Of a stretch of 64,000 bases of DNA, positions 55,602 to 63,333 are shown piece after piece; position 1 is the first letter of the stretch, and every line of letters begins with the position of its first letter. Location of the stretch: positions 273,272 through 337,271 of the forward strand of contig MAAQ01000002.1 of assembly GCA_002162685.1 (NCBI GenBank), in the 5' to 3' direction. The notes beneath the pieces were generated by a model. The model was not told where the DNA came from. It saw only the letters and a list, made by a program, of their open reading frames with translations, and ran no database searches. The position numbers were made by a program, and so were the translations under genes. This DNA comes from Flavobacteriales bacterium 33_180_T64 (lineage in GTDB: Bacteria > Bacteroidota > Bacteroidia > Flavobacteriales > Flavobacteriaceae).

Positions 55602-58472
55602 ATGAAAAAAATTTTATGTTCTTTAATCTGTCTTATTTCCTTAAATACTTTTGCTCAAGTTACATTGAGTGTTGGTGCTATTGAAGTAGACCAACCTGTT
55701 ACAATAACAGTTGACACCAATAGTTCAGACAGCAACTGTAATGGTTTTAGTAGTCCAACCAAAGTTTATATGCACTCTGGTATTGGTGATAACTCTAATG
55801 CTTTTGGTTTTAATGTCATTGGTAATTGGGGACAAGACGATGGTATTGGGCAAATGACCTCTAATGGAGATGGTACATTTAGTATTACTATTACACCTGA
55901 CACCTATTACGGTCTTACAGCTATGCAAGCTGATAGTGCCACTCAAATAGGGATGGTTTTCAGAAATGAAGATGGTTCTCAAGAATTAAAAGATGATGGT
56001 TGTAATGATTTTATCTTTCCTATAGGAAGTGTGCTTATTAACATTTCTCAACCTTCTAATAATATCGTTGTTTTAAACTCTGGTGATAATTTATCTGTCA
56101 GTGCTACAATAATTTTTCAAGGAAGTACAACCGTTGCTGGTAGCTTTGAACTATTTTATAACGATGTATCTATTGCAACAGGATCATGTGGATTTCCTGC
56201 ATGCAATTCTACGATTACTAATATTACTGAAAGTGGCACGGTAAAGTTTGTTGGAACACCTCCTGGCTCTACCGAAACTGGAGAAGCTAGTTTTGAAGTG
56301 GTCATTGTACCTTCTGTTGTAGAAGAAACACTCCCTTCTGGTTTAGAAGATGGTATTAATTATGATGCTGATCCAACAAAAGCAACATTAGTTCTATCTG
56401 CACCTGGTAAAGAATTTATTCAAATTGCGGGTAGTTTTAATAGCTATACACCTACTAATGCTGATGTTATGAAACGTGACCCTTCAACAGGGAAATATTG
56501 GTTAGAATTAACTGGACTAACTTCTGGACAGATTGAAACCTATCAGTATTGGGTGTTTGATACAGATCCTGTAACAAATTCGCCATCATTAGTAAAAACG
56601 GCAGATCCTTATTCGACTTTAGTATTGTCGCCTTTTGATGATCCTTATATACCCGCAAATACTTATCCTAACTTACCTACCTATCCTTCTGGACAAGAAC
56701 GAGAAGTGACTGTATTACAAACAGGTCAAACGCCTTATAATTGGCAAGTCGCTAATTTTAACGCGCCAAAAGAGGAAGACTTAATTGTTTATGAAGTCTT
56801 AGTAAGAGACTTTGATGCCAATAGAAATTATCAAGATTTAATTGATAGAATCGATTATTTTAAAAACCTTAATGTTAATGCTATTCAATTAATGCCAGTT
56901 ATGGAGTTTGAAGGCAATGAAAGTTGGGGATACAATACATCATACCATTTAGCTTTAGACAAGTACTACGGAACAGAGGATAAATTCAAAGAATTTATTG
57001 ATTTATGTCATCAAAATGGTATTGCAGTCATTCTTGATGTCGCTCTAAATCATGCCTTTGGAAGAAACCCGATGGTGCGTATGTGGATGAACGATCCTGA
57101 TGGTGATGGCTGGGGTGGACCGAGTAGCGCAAACCCTTATTTTAACGAAACTGCTAGACATAGCTATAGTGTAGGTGATGACTTTAATCATCAAAGTACA
57201 CTTACTCAAGACTACGTACAACGTGTTATTAAACATTGGGTTGACGATTTTAAAGTTGACGGTTTCCGTTGGGATTTAACTAAAGGGTTTACACAAAACT
57301 GTACTGGCGGTGATGATACATGTACTAATAACTACCAGCAAGATCGTGTCGATATTTTAAAAGCTTATGCCGATTATTCATGGGCTTTAGATCCTGATCA
57401 CTATGTGATTTTTGAACATTTAGGATCTCAAAATGAAGAAAAAGAATGGGCAAACTATCGTTTTGATGAAGGTAAAGGTGTTATAATGTGGGGTAAAATG
57501 ACAGATCCTTACAATCAATTAACAATGGGTTTTAACTCTAATAATAATATTGATGCTATAGGTCATAAATCTCGTGTACAGTTTAGTGGCCCAAGAGTTA
57601 TGGGGTATCCAGAAAGTCATGATGAAGAACGATTAATGTATAAAAATGTCGCCTTTGGAAATAATTCAAATGGATCGCATAATGTTAGAGATTTAAATAC
57701 TGCACTATCAAGAATGTCTGCATTAGGGGCTATGAGTTTAACCGTTCCAGGACCAAAAATGATATGGCACTTTGGAGCTTTAGGTATGGATAATTCAATA
57801 TTTACATGTCCTGACGGAAGTGTGGATGATGATGGCTGTAAATTAGATACTAAACCGCAACCACAATGGACAGACAACTGGTTAGGTGATGCTAGCAGAA
57901 GACAAATCTATGATGATTGGGCACGACTAAATGCATTAAAAATTAATGAGGATGTATTTGAAGGTGATTATGCTATTACCTCAGGAAACTTAACGCCTAG
58001 AATAGATATTTTTGACACATCCTTACCGGTTTCTGAATTAAGAAATGTGATTGTTTTAGCAAACTTTGATGTTGTAGCACAAACCGTAAATACAAGTTTC
58101 CCTACTGGAGGCGTTTGGTTTGATCTTATGGATAATACAGGAAGCACAACATATAGCGCTTCAACAATTACCATTCAAGCAGGTCAATTTAGAATTTTCG
58201 GGAATCAACCAACAACATTAACTACTAATGATTTTAATACCAATACCATATTTAGTATATATCCAAATCCTGTAAACACATCGTTCAAAACGAATAAAGC
58301 TTTTAATAGCTTACAAGTTTTTGATATTACAGGTAAACTCGTAAAATCTTTTAATGGGGATTTTACTAAAAATGACACTTATGATATTTCAGATTTAACA
58401 CAGAGTATCTATCTCGTTAAAATTGAAAATACTAATGGTCAAACTTTAACTTCTAAACTTATTAAACTTTAA
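55602..58472 (+). CDS. T9SS-secreted GH13 alpha-amylase
   Basis: A 956-residue secreted protein with a signal peptide ending NTFAQ. Residues ~20-340 are beta-rich modules, including a CBM48-like segment (KEFIQIAGSFNSYTPTN). The GH13 barrel follows: region I VILDVALNHAFG, region II GFRWDLTKGF (nucleophile Asp558), region III FEHLGSQ (Glu605) and region IV ESHDEERLM (Asp674). From about 882 a type A sorting domain (SIYPNPVN ... LTSKLIKL) directs type IX secretion. It probably starts starch breakdown at the surface or outside the cell. A terminator precedes its ATG by only ~17 bp, so its own promoter is not evident. Confidence 0.9.
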   Translation: MKKILCSLICLISLNTFAQVTLSVGAIEVDQPVTITVDTNSSDSNCNGFSSPTKVYMHSGIGDNSNAFGFNVIGNWGQDDGIGQMTSNGDGTFSITITPDTYYGLTAMQADSATQIGMVFRNEDGSQELKDDGCNDFIFPIGSVLINISQPSNNIVVLNSGDNLSVSATIIFQGSTTVAGSFELFYNDVSIATGSCGFPACNSTITNITESGTVKFVGTPPGSTETGEASFEVVIVPSVVEETLPSGLEDGINYDADPTKATLVLSAPGKEFIQIAGSFNSYTPTNADVMKRDPSTGKYWLELTGLTSGQIETYQYWVFDTDPVTNSPSLVKTADPYSTLVLSPFDDPYIPANTYPNLPTYPSGQEREVTVLQTGQTPYNWQVANFNAPKEEDLIVYEVLVRDFDANRNYQDLIDRIDYFKNLNVNAIQLMPVMEFEGNESWGYNTSYHLALDKYYGTEDKFKEFIDLCHQNGIAVILDVALNHAFGRNPMVRMWMNDPDGDGWGGPSSANPYFNETARHSYSVGDDFNHQSTLTQDYVQRVIKHWVDDFKVDGFRWDLTKGFTQNCTGGDDTCTNNYQQDRVDILKAYADYSWALDPDHYVIFEHLGSQNEEKEWANYRFDEGKGVIMWGKMTDPYNQLTMGFNSNNNIDAIGHKSRVQFSGPRVMGYPESHDEERLMYKNVAFGNNSNGSHNVRDLNTALSRMSALGAMSLTVPGPKMIWHFGALGMDNSIFTCPDGSVDDDGCKLDTKPQPQWTDNWLGDASRRQIYDDWARLNALKINEDVFEGDYAITSGNLTPRIDIFDTSLPVSELRNVIVLANFDVVAQTVNTSFPTGGVWFDLMDNTGSTTYSASTITIQAGQFRIFGNQPTTLTTNDFNTNTIFSIYPNPVNTSFKTNKAFNSLQVFDITGKLVKSFNGDFTKNDTYDISDLTQSIYLVKIENTNGQTLTSKLIKL

Positions 58473-58504
58473 TATAGATTAATTAGTGATTTGAATTAGC
58501 CTAA

Positions 58505-58537
58505 AAAGCCTCCTTGAGAAATCTTGGAGGTTTTTTT
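58505..58537 (+). terminator. Rho-independent terminator after the amylase gene
   Basis: CCTCC and GGAGG form a short stem with a 12-bp loop, followed directly by seven T. It closes the susC-led operon. Confidence 0.65.
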
Positions 58538-58560
58538 ATGAAATTAACCACTATACCTTA

Positions 58561-58692
58561 ATACAAAAAGCCATGATATAATCATGGCTTATACTTTTTA
58601 TATTACTAACTCTAGTCTATTAGCACAAGCAACATGCTTACGCTAGCCAGGCTAACGAGGGCACGAGTTACAAACTTGCGCCAGCTTGGGGA
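58561..58692. repeat. Short repeat unit: hairpin plus CGAGTT-ACA-AACT core (copy 1)
   Basis: Begins with a perfect 10-bp hairpin (AAGCCATGAT ata ATCATGGCTT, 58568-58590), continues with AACTCTAGT and ends with the core CACGAGTTACAAACTTGCGC and AGCTTGGGG (58662-58691). The same arrangement recurs at 59424-59560 and 59621-59734. The core matches the right end of the ~275-bp repeats. It lies 3' of the minus-strand gene 58815-59267 and probably terminates it. Confidence 0.75.
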
Positions 58693-58697
58693 TTCTT

Positions 58698-58775
58698 TTA
58701 TCTTATCAATGAACGTAGAAAAACAGCAATCAATATTTCTATTAACCACTGTTTTTTCAATACTTTAATTCTCAT
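58698..58775 (-). other. 25-codon open frame next to a possible transposition scar
   Basis: An open frame MRIKVLKKQWLIEILIAVFL plus five codons ends at TAA 58698-58700. Its ATG lies in a 12-bp direct repeat (58765-58776 and 58808-58819) that brackets ~31 bp containing the palindrome CCCAAATTTGGG and GGTAGTGTCC. It may be a gene remnant rather than an expressed peptide. Confidence 0.25.
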
Positions 58776-58814
58776 TTTTAGGCTATTCCCAAATTTGGGA
58801 CACTACCTTAATTC

Positions 58815-59267
58815 TCATTCTTTAAAATACTTAAAATCATATAATTGAATCTCTTCTATCTCTTCATTCCATTGTTCAATTGAAGCAACGTTAGGATGGC
58901 ATAAAACAACACTAGTTTCACTAAACTCTCCATTAACTTTGATTCTTGCTTTATATGAAATAGCTTGTTTTAATTTATGACGTATAATTAGAACGGTGCT
59001 TTCGGAATTACCAAACTTTGCTTTCCCAAATCTGATATAAATATCTGAAACATTTTTTGTGTCATTTTCTGACATTACTTTAAGAAGATTAAAAGTACCT
59101 TTAGTTTCTTTTTCAAAAATTACATCAAACTTTTTTATTTTTTTATTTTTCGATAACACATCTAATCCCATTTCTTTATTTAATGGGATATTAATGGTAC
59201 TCATTTCTTGACAATAAATTAATTGCCCTAGCATTAAAATAAAAAAAGTAAACACTATTCTTTTCAT
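58815..59267 (-). CDS. Secreted protein, candidate orphan immunity gene
   Basis: A 150-residue protein with a signal peptide (ending LIYCQ, about residue 20). The mature part is Lys-rich and beta-strand-like (KKIKKFDVIFEKETKGTFNLLKVM). No family is recognised. It is the fifth member of a minus-strand array of small exported proteins separated by repeats next to an RHS toxin tip. The setting suggests a periplasmic immunity protein without its toxin. Unlike two of the others, no toxin tail is visible directly upstream. Confidence 0.6.
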   Translation of the reverse strand: MKRIVFTFFILMLGQLIYCQEMSTINIPLNKEMGLDVLSKNKKIKKFDVIFEKETKGTFNLLKVMSENDTKNVSDIYIRFGKAKFGNSESTVLIIRHKLKQAISYKARIKVNGEFSETSVVLCHPNVASIEQWNEEIEEIQLYDFKYFKE

Positions 59268-59423
59268 ATTATTTAATCTACTATTAATTAAAATTCAATG
59301 TTATAATATACACATATCAATATTGGAATGATTACCAAAACTATATAAAAATTATTATGATATAATTTAGTTTTTATTTTTAATATATACATTAATATGA
59401 GTTGAAAAATAAGCATTACAATT
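59268..59423. other. AT-rich gene-free stretch
   Basis: Very AT-rich sequence upstream of the minus-strand gene 58815-59267. No gene or toxin remnant was recognised. It probably contains that gene's promoter, but no exact TAnnTTTG box is evident. Confidence 0.5.
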
Positions 59424-59560
59424 GTAAATACGCCATGATTATATCATGGCTTTTCTATTTATAATAATAACTCTAGTAGAACGAGTTGATCTACACTTTC
59501 TTTTAACACGAGTTACAAACTCGCGCCAGCTTGGGGTTACAAACTCGCGCTAGCTTGGGC
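59424..59560. repeat. Short repeat unit: hairpin plus core (copy 2, core doubled)
   Basis: Contains the hairpin GCCATGAT tat ATCATGGC (59432-59450), AACTCTAGT and the core at 59507-59536. A second partial core follows directly (TTACAAACTCGCGCTAGCTT, 59537-59556). No gene lies between this unit and copy 3, so a cassette may have been lost here. Confidence 0.7.
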
Positions 59561-59620
59561 TAACGTCTTCGCTAGTACTTATACTATAGATACAATTAGT
59601 AAACCAAGTTATATTTTTTA

Positions 59621-59734
59621 ATACAAAAGCCATGATTAATTTCATGGCTTTTATTTATAATATTAACTCTAGTAGAACAAGCAGTATGCTTGCGCTTGCG
59701 AAGACACGAGTTACAAACTCGCGCCAGCTGGGGA
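59621..59734. repeat. Short repeat unit: hairpin plus core (copy 3)
   Basis: Contains a perfect 11-bp hairpin (AAAAGCCATGA / TCATGGCTTTT, 59625-59652), AACTCTAGT and the core at 59705-59733. It lies 10 bp 3' of the minus-strand gene 59744-60370 and can act as its terminator. Confidence 0.72.
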
Positions 59735-59743
59735 ATCAATAAC

Positions 59744-60370
59744 CTAACCTCTTTTTTTCAATGTATAAGTGCCTGTTTTTTCTCCACTATTTAAGAGTAT
59801 TTTTATCTGGCTATCATCATGCTCTAATATAATTATGGTTGTTAAATCACTCTTATATAATAAAAATTTATTATATACTTTCCCTACATAATCATAGCTA
59901 CCACCATGAATAGTATCCTCATTTTTATCCTGTATAAAATAGGCTTTAATTCTTTTATTAGAATAAACTTTAAGCAATTGTTCTTCATTAAAATATTCAT
60001 CATACTCTCTTGAATAACCCCTTTGAATCATCGACCAATACGTTGTATCAATATCTCTCGAGTTTATAGTTTCAAAACTAAACTCTTTCAAGCATAAATC
60101 TTTTCTGTCTTTTGAAAATTCTTGGATAACAATCGAATCATCAGCTTTTTGAAAGTTATACTTCTCATTATCAATTTGCAATAAATTCTTAGAGTTGGAA
60201 TAGTTAAAATGAGTATTAATTGAATCTAATAAATCATATAGAATTATTTCATTATCATTAAATAGATAGATATTTGGAGTTCTAGTATCATAAAAATACC
60301 CTTCAATACTGTCATCTGTTTTACATGAGGTCAACGATAATACTAAAAGAATTAAAATTATATTTTTCAT
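59744..60370 (-). CDS. Lipoprotein, candidate orphan immunity gene
   Basis: A 208-residue lipoprotein (lipobox LTSC, Cys16). The body is polar with many Asp/Asn and strand-like segments (NIYLFNDNEIILYDLLDS, TIHGGSYDYVGKVYNKFLLY). No known family is recognised. Its ATG overlaps by 4 bp (ATGA) the stop of a 21-codon open tail on the same strand. The RHS toxin tip and its partner gene at 61951-61954 have the same arrangement. It is therefore most likely an immunity protein whose toxin has been cut away. It is followed by a short repeat unit. Confidence 0.65.
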   Translation of the reverse strand: MKNIILILLVLSLTSCKTDDSIEGYFYDTRTPNIYLFNDNEIILYDLLDSINTHFNYSNSKNLLQIDNEKYNFQKADDSIVIQEFSKDRKDLCLKEFSFETINSRDIDTTYWSMIQRGYSREYDEYFNEEQLLKVYSNKRIKAYFIQDKNEDTIHGGSYDYVGKVYNKFLLYKSDLTTIIILEHDDSQIKILLNSGEKTGTYTLKKRG

Positions 60371-60430
60371 TTATTTTTTTGTATTTCTAAAATTTCAACA
60401 AAACCACCTCTTACTCTATCATCACTTCCT
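60367..60430 (-). pseudogene. 3' tail of a lost toxin gene upstream of the 208-residue lipoprotein
   Basis: About 21 codons remain open on the minus strand (GSDDRVRGGFVEILEIQKNK) and end in TGA that overlaps the next ATG. The frame runs into the left end of the ~275-bp repeat, where a TAG closes it. It has no start and is read as the leftover C-terminus of a toxin cassette. Confidence 0.5.
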
Positions 60431-60705
60431 AGCTAACACAAGTTTGTAACTTGTGCTAACCAATTATCATCTTCCACTAATTTAACGATTGTCAAACAGT
60501 TACAAAATAGCATTTTTTAAGCTTTTTGTTTCATTGAAACTTAAATTTAAAACATAAATCCCGCAGCATCTATTTCTAAAATTGTATGATCGCCTTGATA
60601 ATTTCTTGCACTAAAGTATTTCCAATCTATTGCATAAAAAACCACTCCGTAGAGTGGCTCTTTTAATAATTACTATTTAGCACGAGTTACAAACTCGCTC
60701 CAGCT
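60431..60705. repeat. ~275-bp MITE-like repeat with inverted ends (copy A)
   Basis: One of four similar units (others at 61273, 63325 and 63764). The ends are near-inverted copies of ~27 bp, containing AGTTTGTAACTTGTGCT on the left and AGCACGAGTTACAAACTCGC on the right. Inside lie a bidirectional terminator hairpin (CCACTC cgta GAGTGG, 60642-60657) and, on the minus strand, a 29-codon open stretch ending at 60547. It separates two immunity-candidate genes. Confidence 0.85.
60642..60657. terminator. Bidirectional terminator hairpin in repeat copy A
   Basis: CCACTC cgta GAGTGG, flanked by a run of A on the left and TTTT on the right. It can end transcription from either side and lies 3' of the minus-strand gene 60724-61191. 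Confidence 0.7.
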
Positions 60706-60723
60706 GGGGAGGACACTACCCTC

Positions 60724-61191
60724 CTATCCTTTCAATTTAAAATTATATATTCTTTCAAGTGCTTGTAAAACAAGTACTCCATTTTCATTATAGTAAATAT
60801 CATAAATAAAATTATTTTCAATATTAACTTCATGTATTTCTTCCCAATTCATACTATCAATTACAATTATTTCTTTTTTAGGTAACATATAACTAAGATT
60901 ACTAGTGAAATTTTTCTTGCTTAAAGCGGTTATCACTAAATATCTATCCTTAAATAATTCATATATACAATATTCAAATTTGTCATTTCTTGAGAATATA
61001 ATTTTGTCATTTTGAAATAAATTCCCTTTATAGTCTCTTTTCAAATTATATTTAGGAATTACTAAACTCTCATTTATAGTGTCTGTATAACTCCCTTCAA
61101 TATTGTTAATTGATTTTAAATTTCTTGATTGTCCAAAAATCGTTTGAGTTGCTAAAATTGCAACAGTAACTATTAATAATCTTAATTTCAT
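60724..61191 (-). CDS. Secreted protein, candidate orphan immunity gene
   Basis: A 155-residue protein with a signal peptide ending TIFGQ (about residue 21). The mature sequence is strand-like and repetitive in character (SLVIPKYNLKRDYKGNLFQ, YCIYELFKDRYLVITAL, YDIYYNENGVLVLQALERIY), resembling small secreted propeller-like folds. No family is recognised. About 16 bp upstream lies a frameshifted tail of a toxin-like gene that also occurs at 63623-63762. This points to a toxin partner now lost. Repeat copy A follows 18 bp downstream. Confidence 0.62.
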   Translation of the reverse strand: MKLRLLIVTVAILATQTIFGQSRNLKSINNIEGSYTDTINESLVIPKYNLKRDYKGNLFQNDKIIFSRNDKFEYCIYELFKDRYLVITALSKKNFTSNLSYMLPKKEIIVIDSMNWEEIHEVNIENNFIYDIYYNENGVLVLQALERIYNFKLKG

Positions 61192-61207
61192 AACTTAATT
61201 CTTTTTT

Positions 61208-61270
61208 GGTGTGAAATTTGAACACTACCTCTTTCGTTGTTAAAAGAAAGTTTGCATAATGAGACGTGCC
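61208..61270 (-). pseudogene. Frameshifted toxin 3' tail (second copy)
   Basis: Homologous over ~60 bp to 63628-63691. The minus strand encodes GTSHYANFLLTTK, then loses one T relative to the other copy, which breaks the frame. It is cut at its 5' side by repeat copy B and lies just upstream of the secreted gene 60724-61191. Confidence 0.6.
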
Positions 61271-61272
61271 CT

Positions 61273-61546
61273 AGCTAGCGCAAGTTTGTAACTTGTGCTA
61301 ACCAATTTCAATTTCCACTAATTTAACGATTATCAAACAGTTACAAAATAGCATTTTTTAAGCTTTTTGTTTCATTGAAACTTAAATTTAGAATATAAAT
61401 CCCGCAGCAACTATTTCTAAAATTGTATGATCGCCTTGATAATTTCTTGCACTTGAGTATTTCCAATCTATAGCATAAAAAACCACTCCGTAGAGTGGCT
61501 CTTTTAATAATTACTATTTAGCACGAGTTACAAACTCGCGCTAGCT
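61273..61546. repeat. ~275-bp MITE-like repeat with inverted ends (copy B)
   Basis: Same organisation as copy A: inverted ends, terminator hairpin at 61483-61498 and the conserved 29-codon minus-strand segment. It lies between the RHS immunity candidate (61556-61954) and the toxin-tail/secreted-gene cassette. Confidence 0.85.
61483..61498. terminator. Bidirectional terminator hairpin in repeat copy B
   Basis: CCACTC cgta GAGTGG with an A-run on the left and TTTT on the right. On the minus strand it follows the immunity lipoprotein gene. Confidence 0.7.
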
Positions 61547-61555
61547 AGGGGGACA

Positions 61556-61954
61556 TTAGTCTACTTGATCTGAGTCGTTATCTCCTATTAATTCATCTTT
61601 TAAAAAAACTGAAGTTAGTTCTAAAAAAGCCCCTAAAGTATGTTCCGTAGGTTTAATCTCTTTCTCTTCTCCACAAAAATAAATCTTTAGTTTATTAATT
61701 TTAATTGAGTCAGGAAGATTGCACGCAAAATAGTTTAAATCTTCATTTGTTGAAATTAAATAAGTATCATTTCCTATAAATTTGATAACTCCTTCCTTCC
61801 CATTAATTTGGTTGACTGTATTTCTATCACTAAAATAACAACTCTTATCAACAGAAACTTCAATAGTATATTTATTACTTTCTTTACAATAATTGTTACC
61901 ACATCCAAATAAAAAGGATTGACACACTATAATCACTAAAAAATACTTTTTCAT
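61556..61954 (-). CDS. Lipoprotein, likely immunity protein of the RHS metzincin tip
   Basis: A 132-residue lipoprotein (FLFGC, Cys18) with further cysteines (NNYCKES, SCYFSD, YFACNL, YFCGEE), possibly disulfide-bonded. No family is recognised. Its ATG overlaps the stop codon of the RHS-tip gene by 4 bp (ATGA). Toxin-immunity pairs in polymorphic toxin systems are normally arranged this way. A periplasm-facing lipoprotein fits a protease toxin that acts outside the cytoplasm. Confidence 0.7.
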   Translation of the reverse strand: MKKYFLVIIVCQSFLFGCGNNYCKESNKYTIEVSVDKSCYFSDRNTVNQINGKEGVIKFIGNDTYLISTNEDLNYFACNLPDSIKINKLKIYFCGEEKEIKPTEHTLGAFLELTSVFLKDELIGDNDSDQVD

Positions 61955-63333
61955 TCTTTCTTCTTTTTTTTATTAACGTCTCCATTTCTAATCTTATCAA
62001 CTGCTATTTTTAATTGACGTTGATTTATTTCAGTAGCCGTTGTTATATTATTCATAAAGGAGGCAGCTTCTCCAGAATACATAGCATTATTAATTTTACC
62101 ACCATCTCCCGGTCTAAATCTCTGTTCGTTAAATGCTCCCCAAAAATTAAAAACTGAATCAAAGTTATACTGAGTATCTGGATGCAACAATCCTAAGGTG
62201 TGACCTGTTTCATGGATTATAGTCTTATTATCAACACCATCTATCATACTTTGGACATACTTACTATTAAGGCTGATTTCTTTACCTCCTATCTGATCTA
62301 CTTCTCCATAAATTCCTTCATCCGTATCAATTACTTGGTATAAATGTTCATCTTCTTTTAATTCATTTTTATTATCTATCTGTCTTATTTCTACGTTAGT
62401 TGTTACATTAAAATTGACTTCTTTAATTACAGGGTTATTTTTTGAATAGCTACCAGAAAATGCTTTTTGAAGAGCAGATTTAATCGTGGCAGCCAATTTT
62501 TCTGTATCAAATTCTTTATCAGAAGAATTTAAAAGCGCAGCTTTAAAATTGATAGAAACATTATACGTATTGTTTTCTTCATCCCAATTCATAGAAAGCG
62601 ACCAATCCCTTCCATCAGGATCGTTTAAAACTATCGGGTTATTCAATGCATATGAATAAGGGCTTATTTGAGCATATTCTGGAGAAACAGGATCAGTATT
62701 CATAAATCTTCCTAAACTAGCATCATAATTTCTGAAGTCATAATCAATCCAACCAAGACCTAGTTCATTCTGTTCTTCCTTCCCATTATACCCATAAGGG
62801 TGGTCCGTACCATTTATTACGTTATTGTAGCCCTTGTGTTTTAAGCCAAAGGGATAGTAGTTGTTTTCTTCTAATAACTCAACATTATTTTGGTCAAATC
62901 TAAAATTATCAACATAACATGTTGTTAAAGTACCATCATCTGTATCGTTTCCTTTTTCAAATCGGATACTTATATAATCTCCTGTTAAGGTTAAATGGGT
63001 TTCAAAATGCCCGTCTTGTAATAAAAACACATCTCTATTAGCATTAGACTCCCATACTCCATTAATTCTTTCCTTAATGATTAAAGACGTTTTTTCCATA
63101 CTCCCTTTATCAAAATCAAAAGCAATATGTATAGGTTCATTTGGTGTAATATTTACCGCTTTATTAGTCCCATTCCATTTATTAAGCAAATTAATGTTTA
63201 ACTCTTGGTTTGTATTAGTAATACTACCACCATTCCAAGGGTTAGACCAATCTGAGGTGTTTGATGTAAAATCATCTTCTTGATGAATTGCTGTAATTCC
63301 ATTGCTTTTATAAGCCAGTCTAATATTCCCCAA
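61951..63333 (-). CDS. Truncated RHS core with metzincin protease toxin tip (orphan cassette)
   Basis: An open frame of ~460 codons without a proper start. The only start-like codon is TTG at the edge of repeat copy C, and the frame continues into the repeat. The first residues NIRLAY match the GNIRLSY motif of flavobacterial RHS cores. A carbohydrate-binding-like beta domain (about 18-145) precedes the RHS-associated core (about 155-245; NNYYPFGLKHKGYN, GYNGKEEQNELGLGWIDYDFRNYDASLGRF, PYSYALNNPI). The C-terminal tip has HETGHTLGLLHP (374-385) and a later Met-turn-like NAMYSG, a zinc metzincin signature. It is probably a silent cassette that needs recombination to be expressed. Confidence 0.8.
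   Translation of the reverse strand: MGNIRLAYKSNGITAIHQEDDFTSNTSDWSNPWNGGSITNTNQELNINLLNKWNGTNKAVNITPNEPIHIAFDFDKGSMEKTSLIIKERINGVWESNANRDVFLLQDGHFETHLTLTGDYISIRFEKGNDTDDGTLTTCYVDNFRFDQNNVELLEENNYYPFGLKHKGYNNVINGTDHPYGYNGKEEQNELGLGWIDYDFRNYDASLGRFMNTDPVSPEYAQISPYSYALNNPIVLNDPDGRDWSLSMNWDEENNTYNVSINFKAALLNSSDKEFDTEKLAATIKSALQKAFSGSYSKNNPVIKEVNFNVTTNVEIRQIDNKNELKEDEHLYQVIDTDEGIYGEVDQIGGKEISLNSKYVQSMIDGVDNKTIIHETGHTLGLLHPDTQYNFDSVFNFWGAFNEQRFRPGDGGKINNAMYSGEAASFMNNITTATEINQRQLKIAVDKIRNGDVNKKKKKE

Noticed and set aside
56467..57877. Several minus-strand open frames within the secreted amylase gene
   Set aside because: They overlap the catalytic barrel, which has intact GH13 motifs, and their translations show no domain.
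58568..58590. tRNA or small structured RNA at the GCCATGAT hairpin
   Set aside because: It is a simple hairpin with T-rich flanks recurring after cassette genes, best explained as a terminator.
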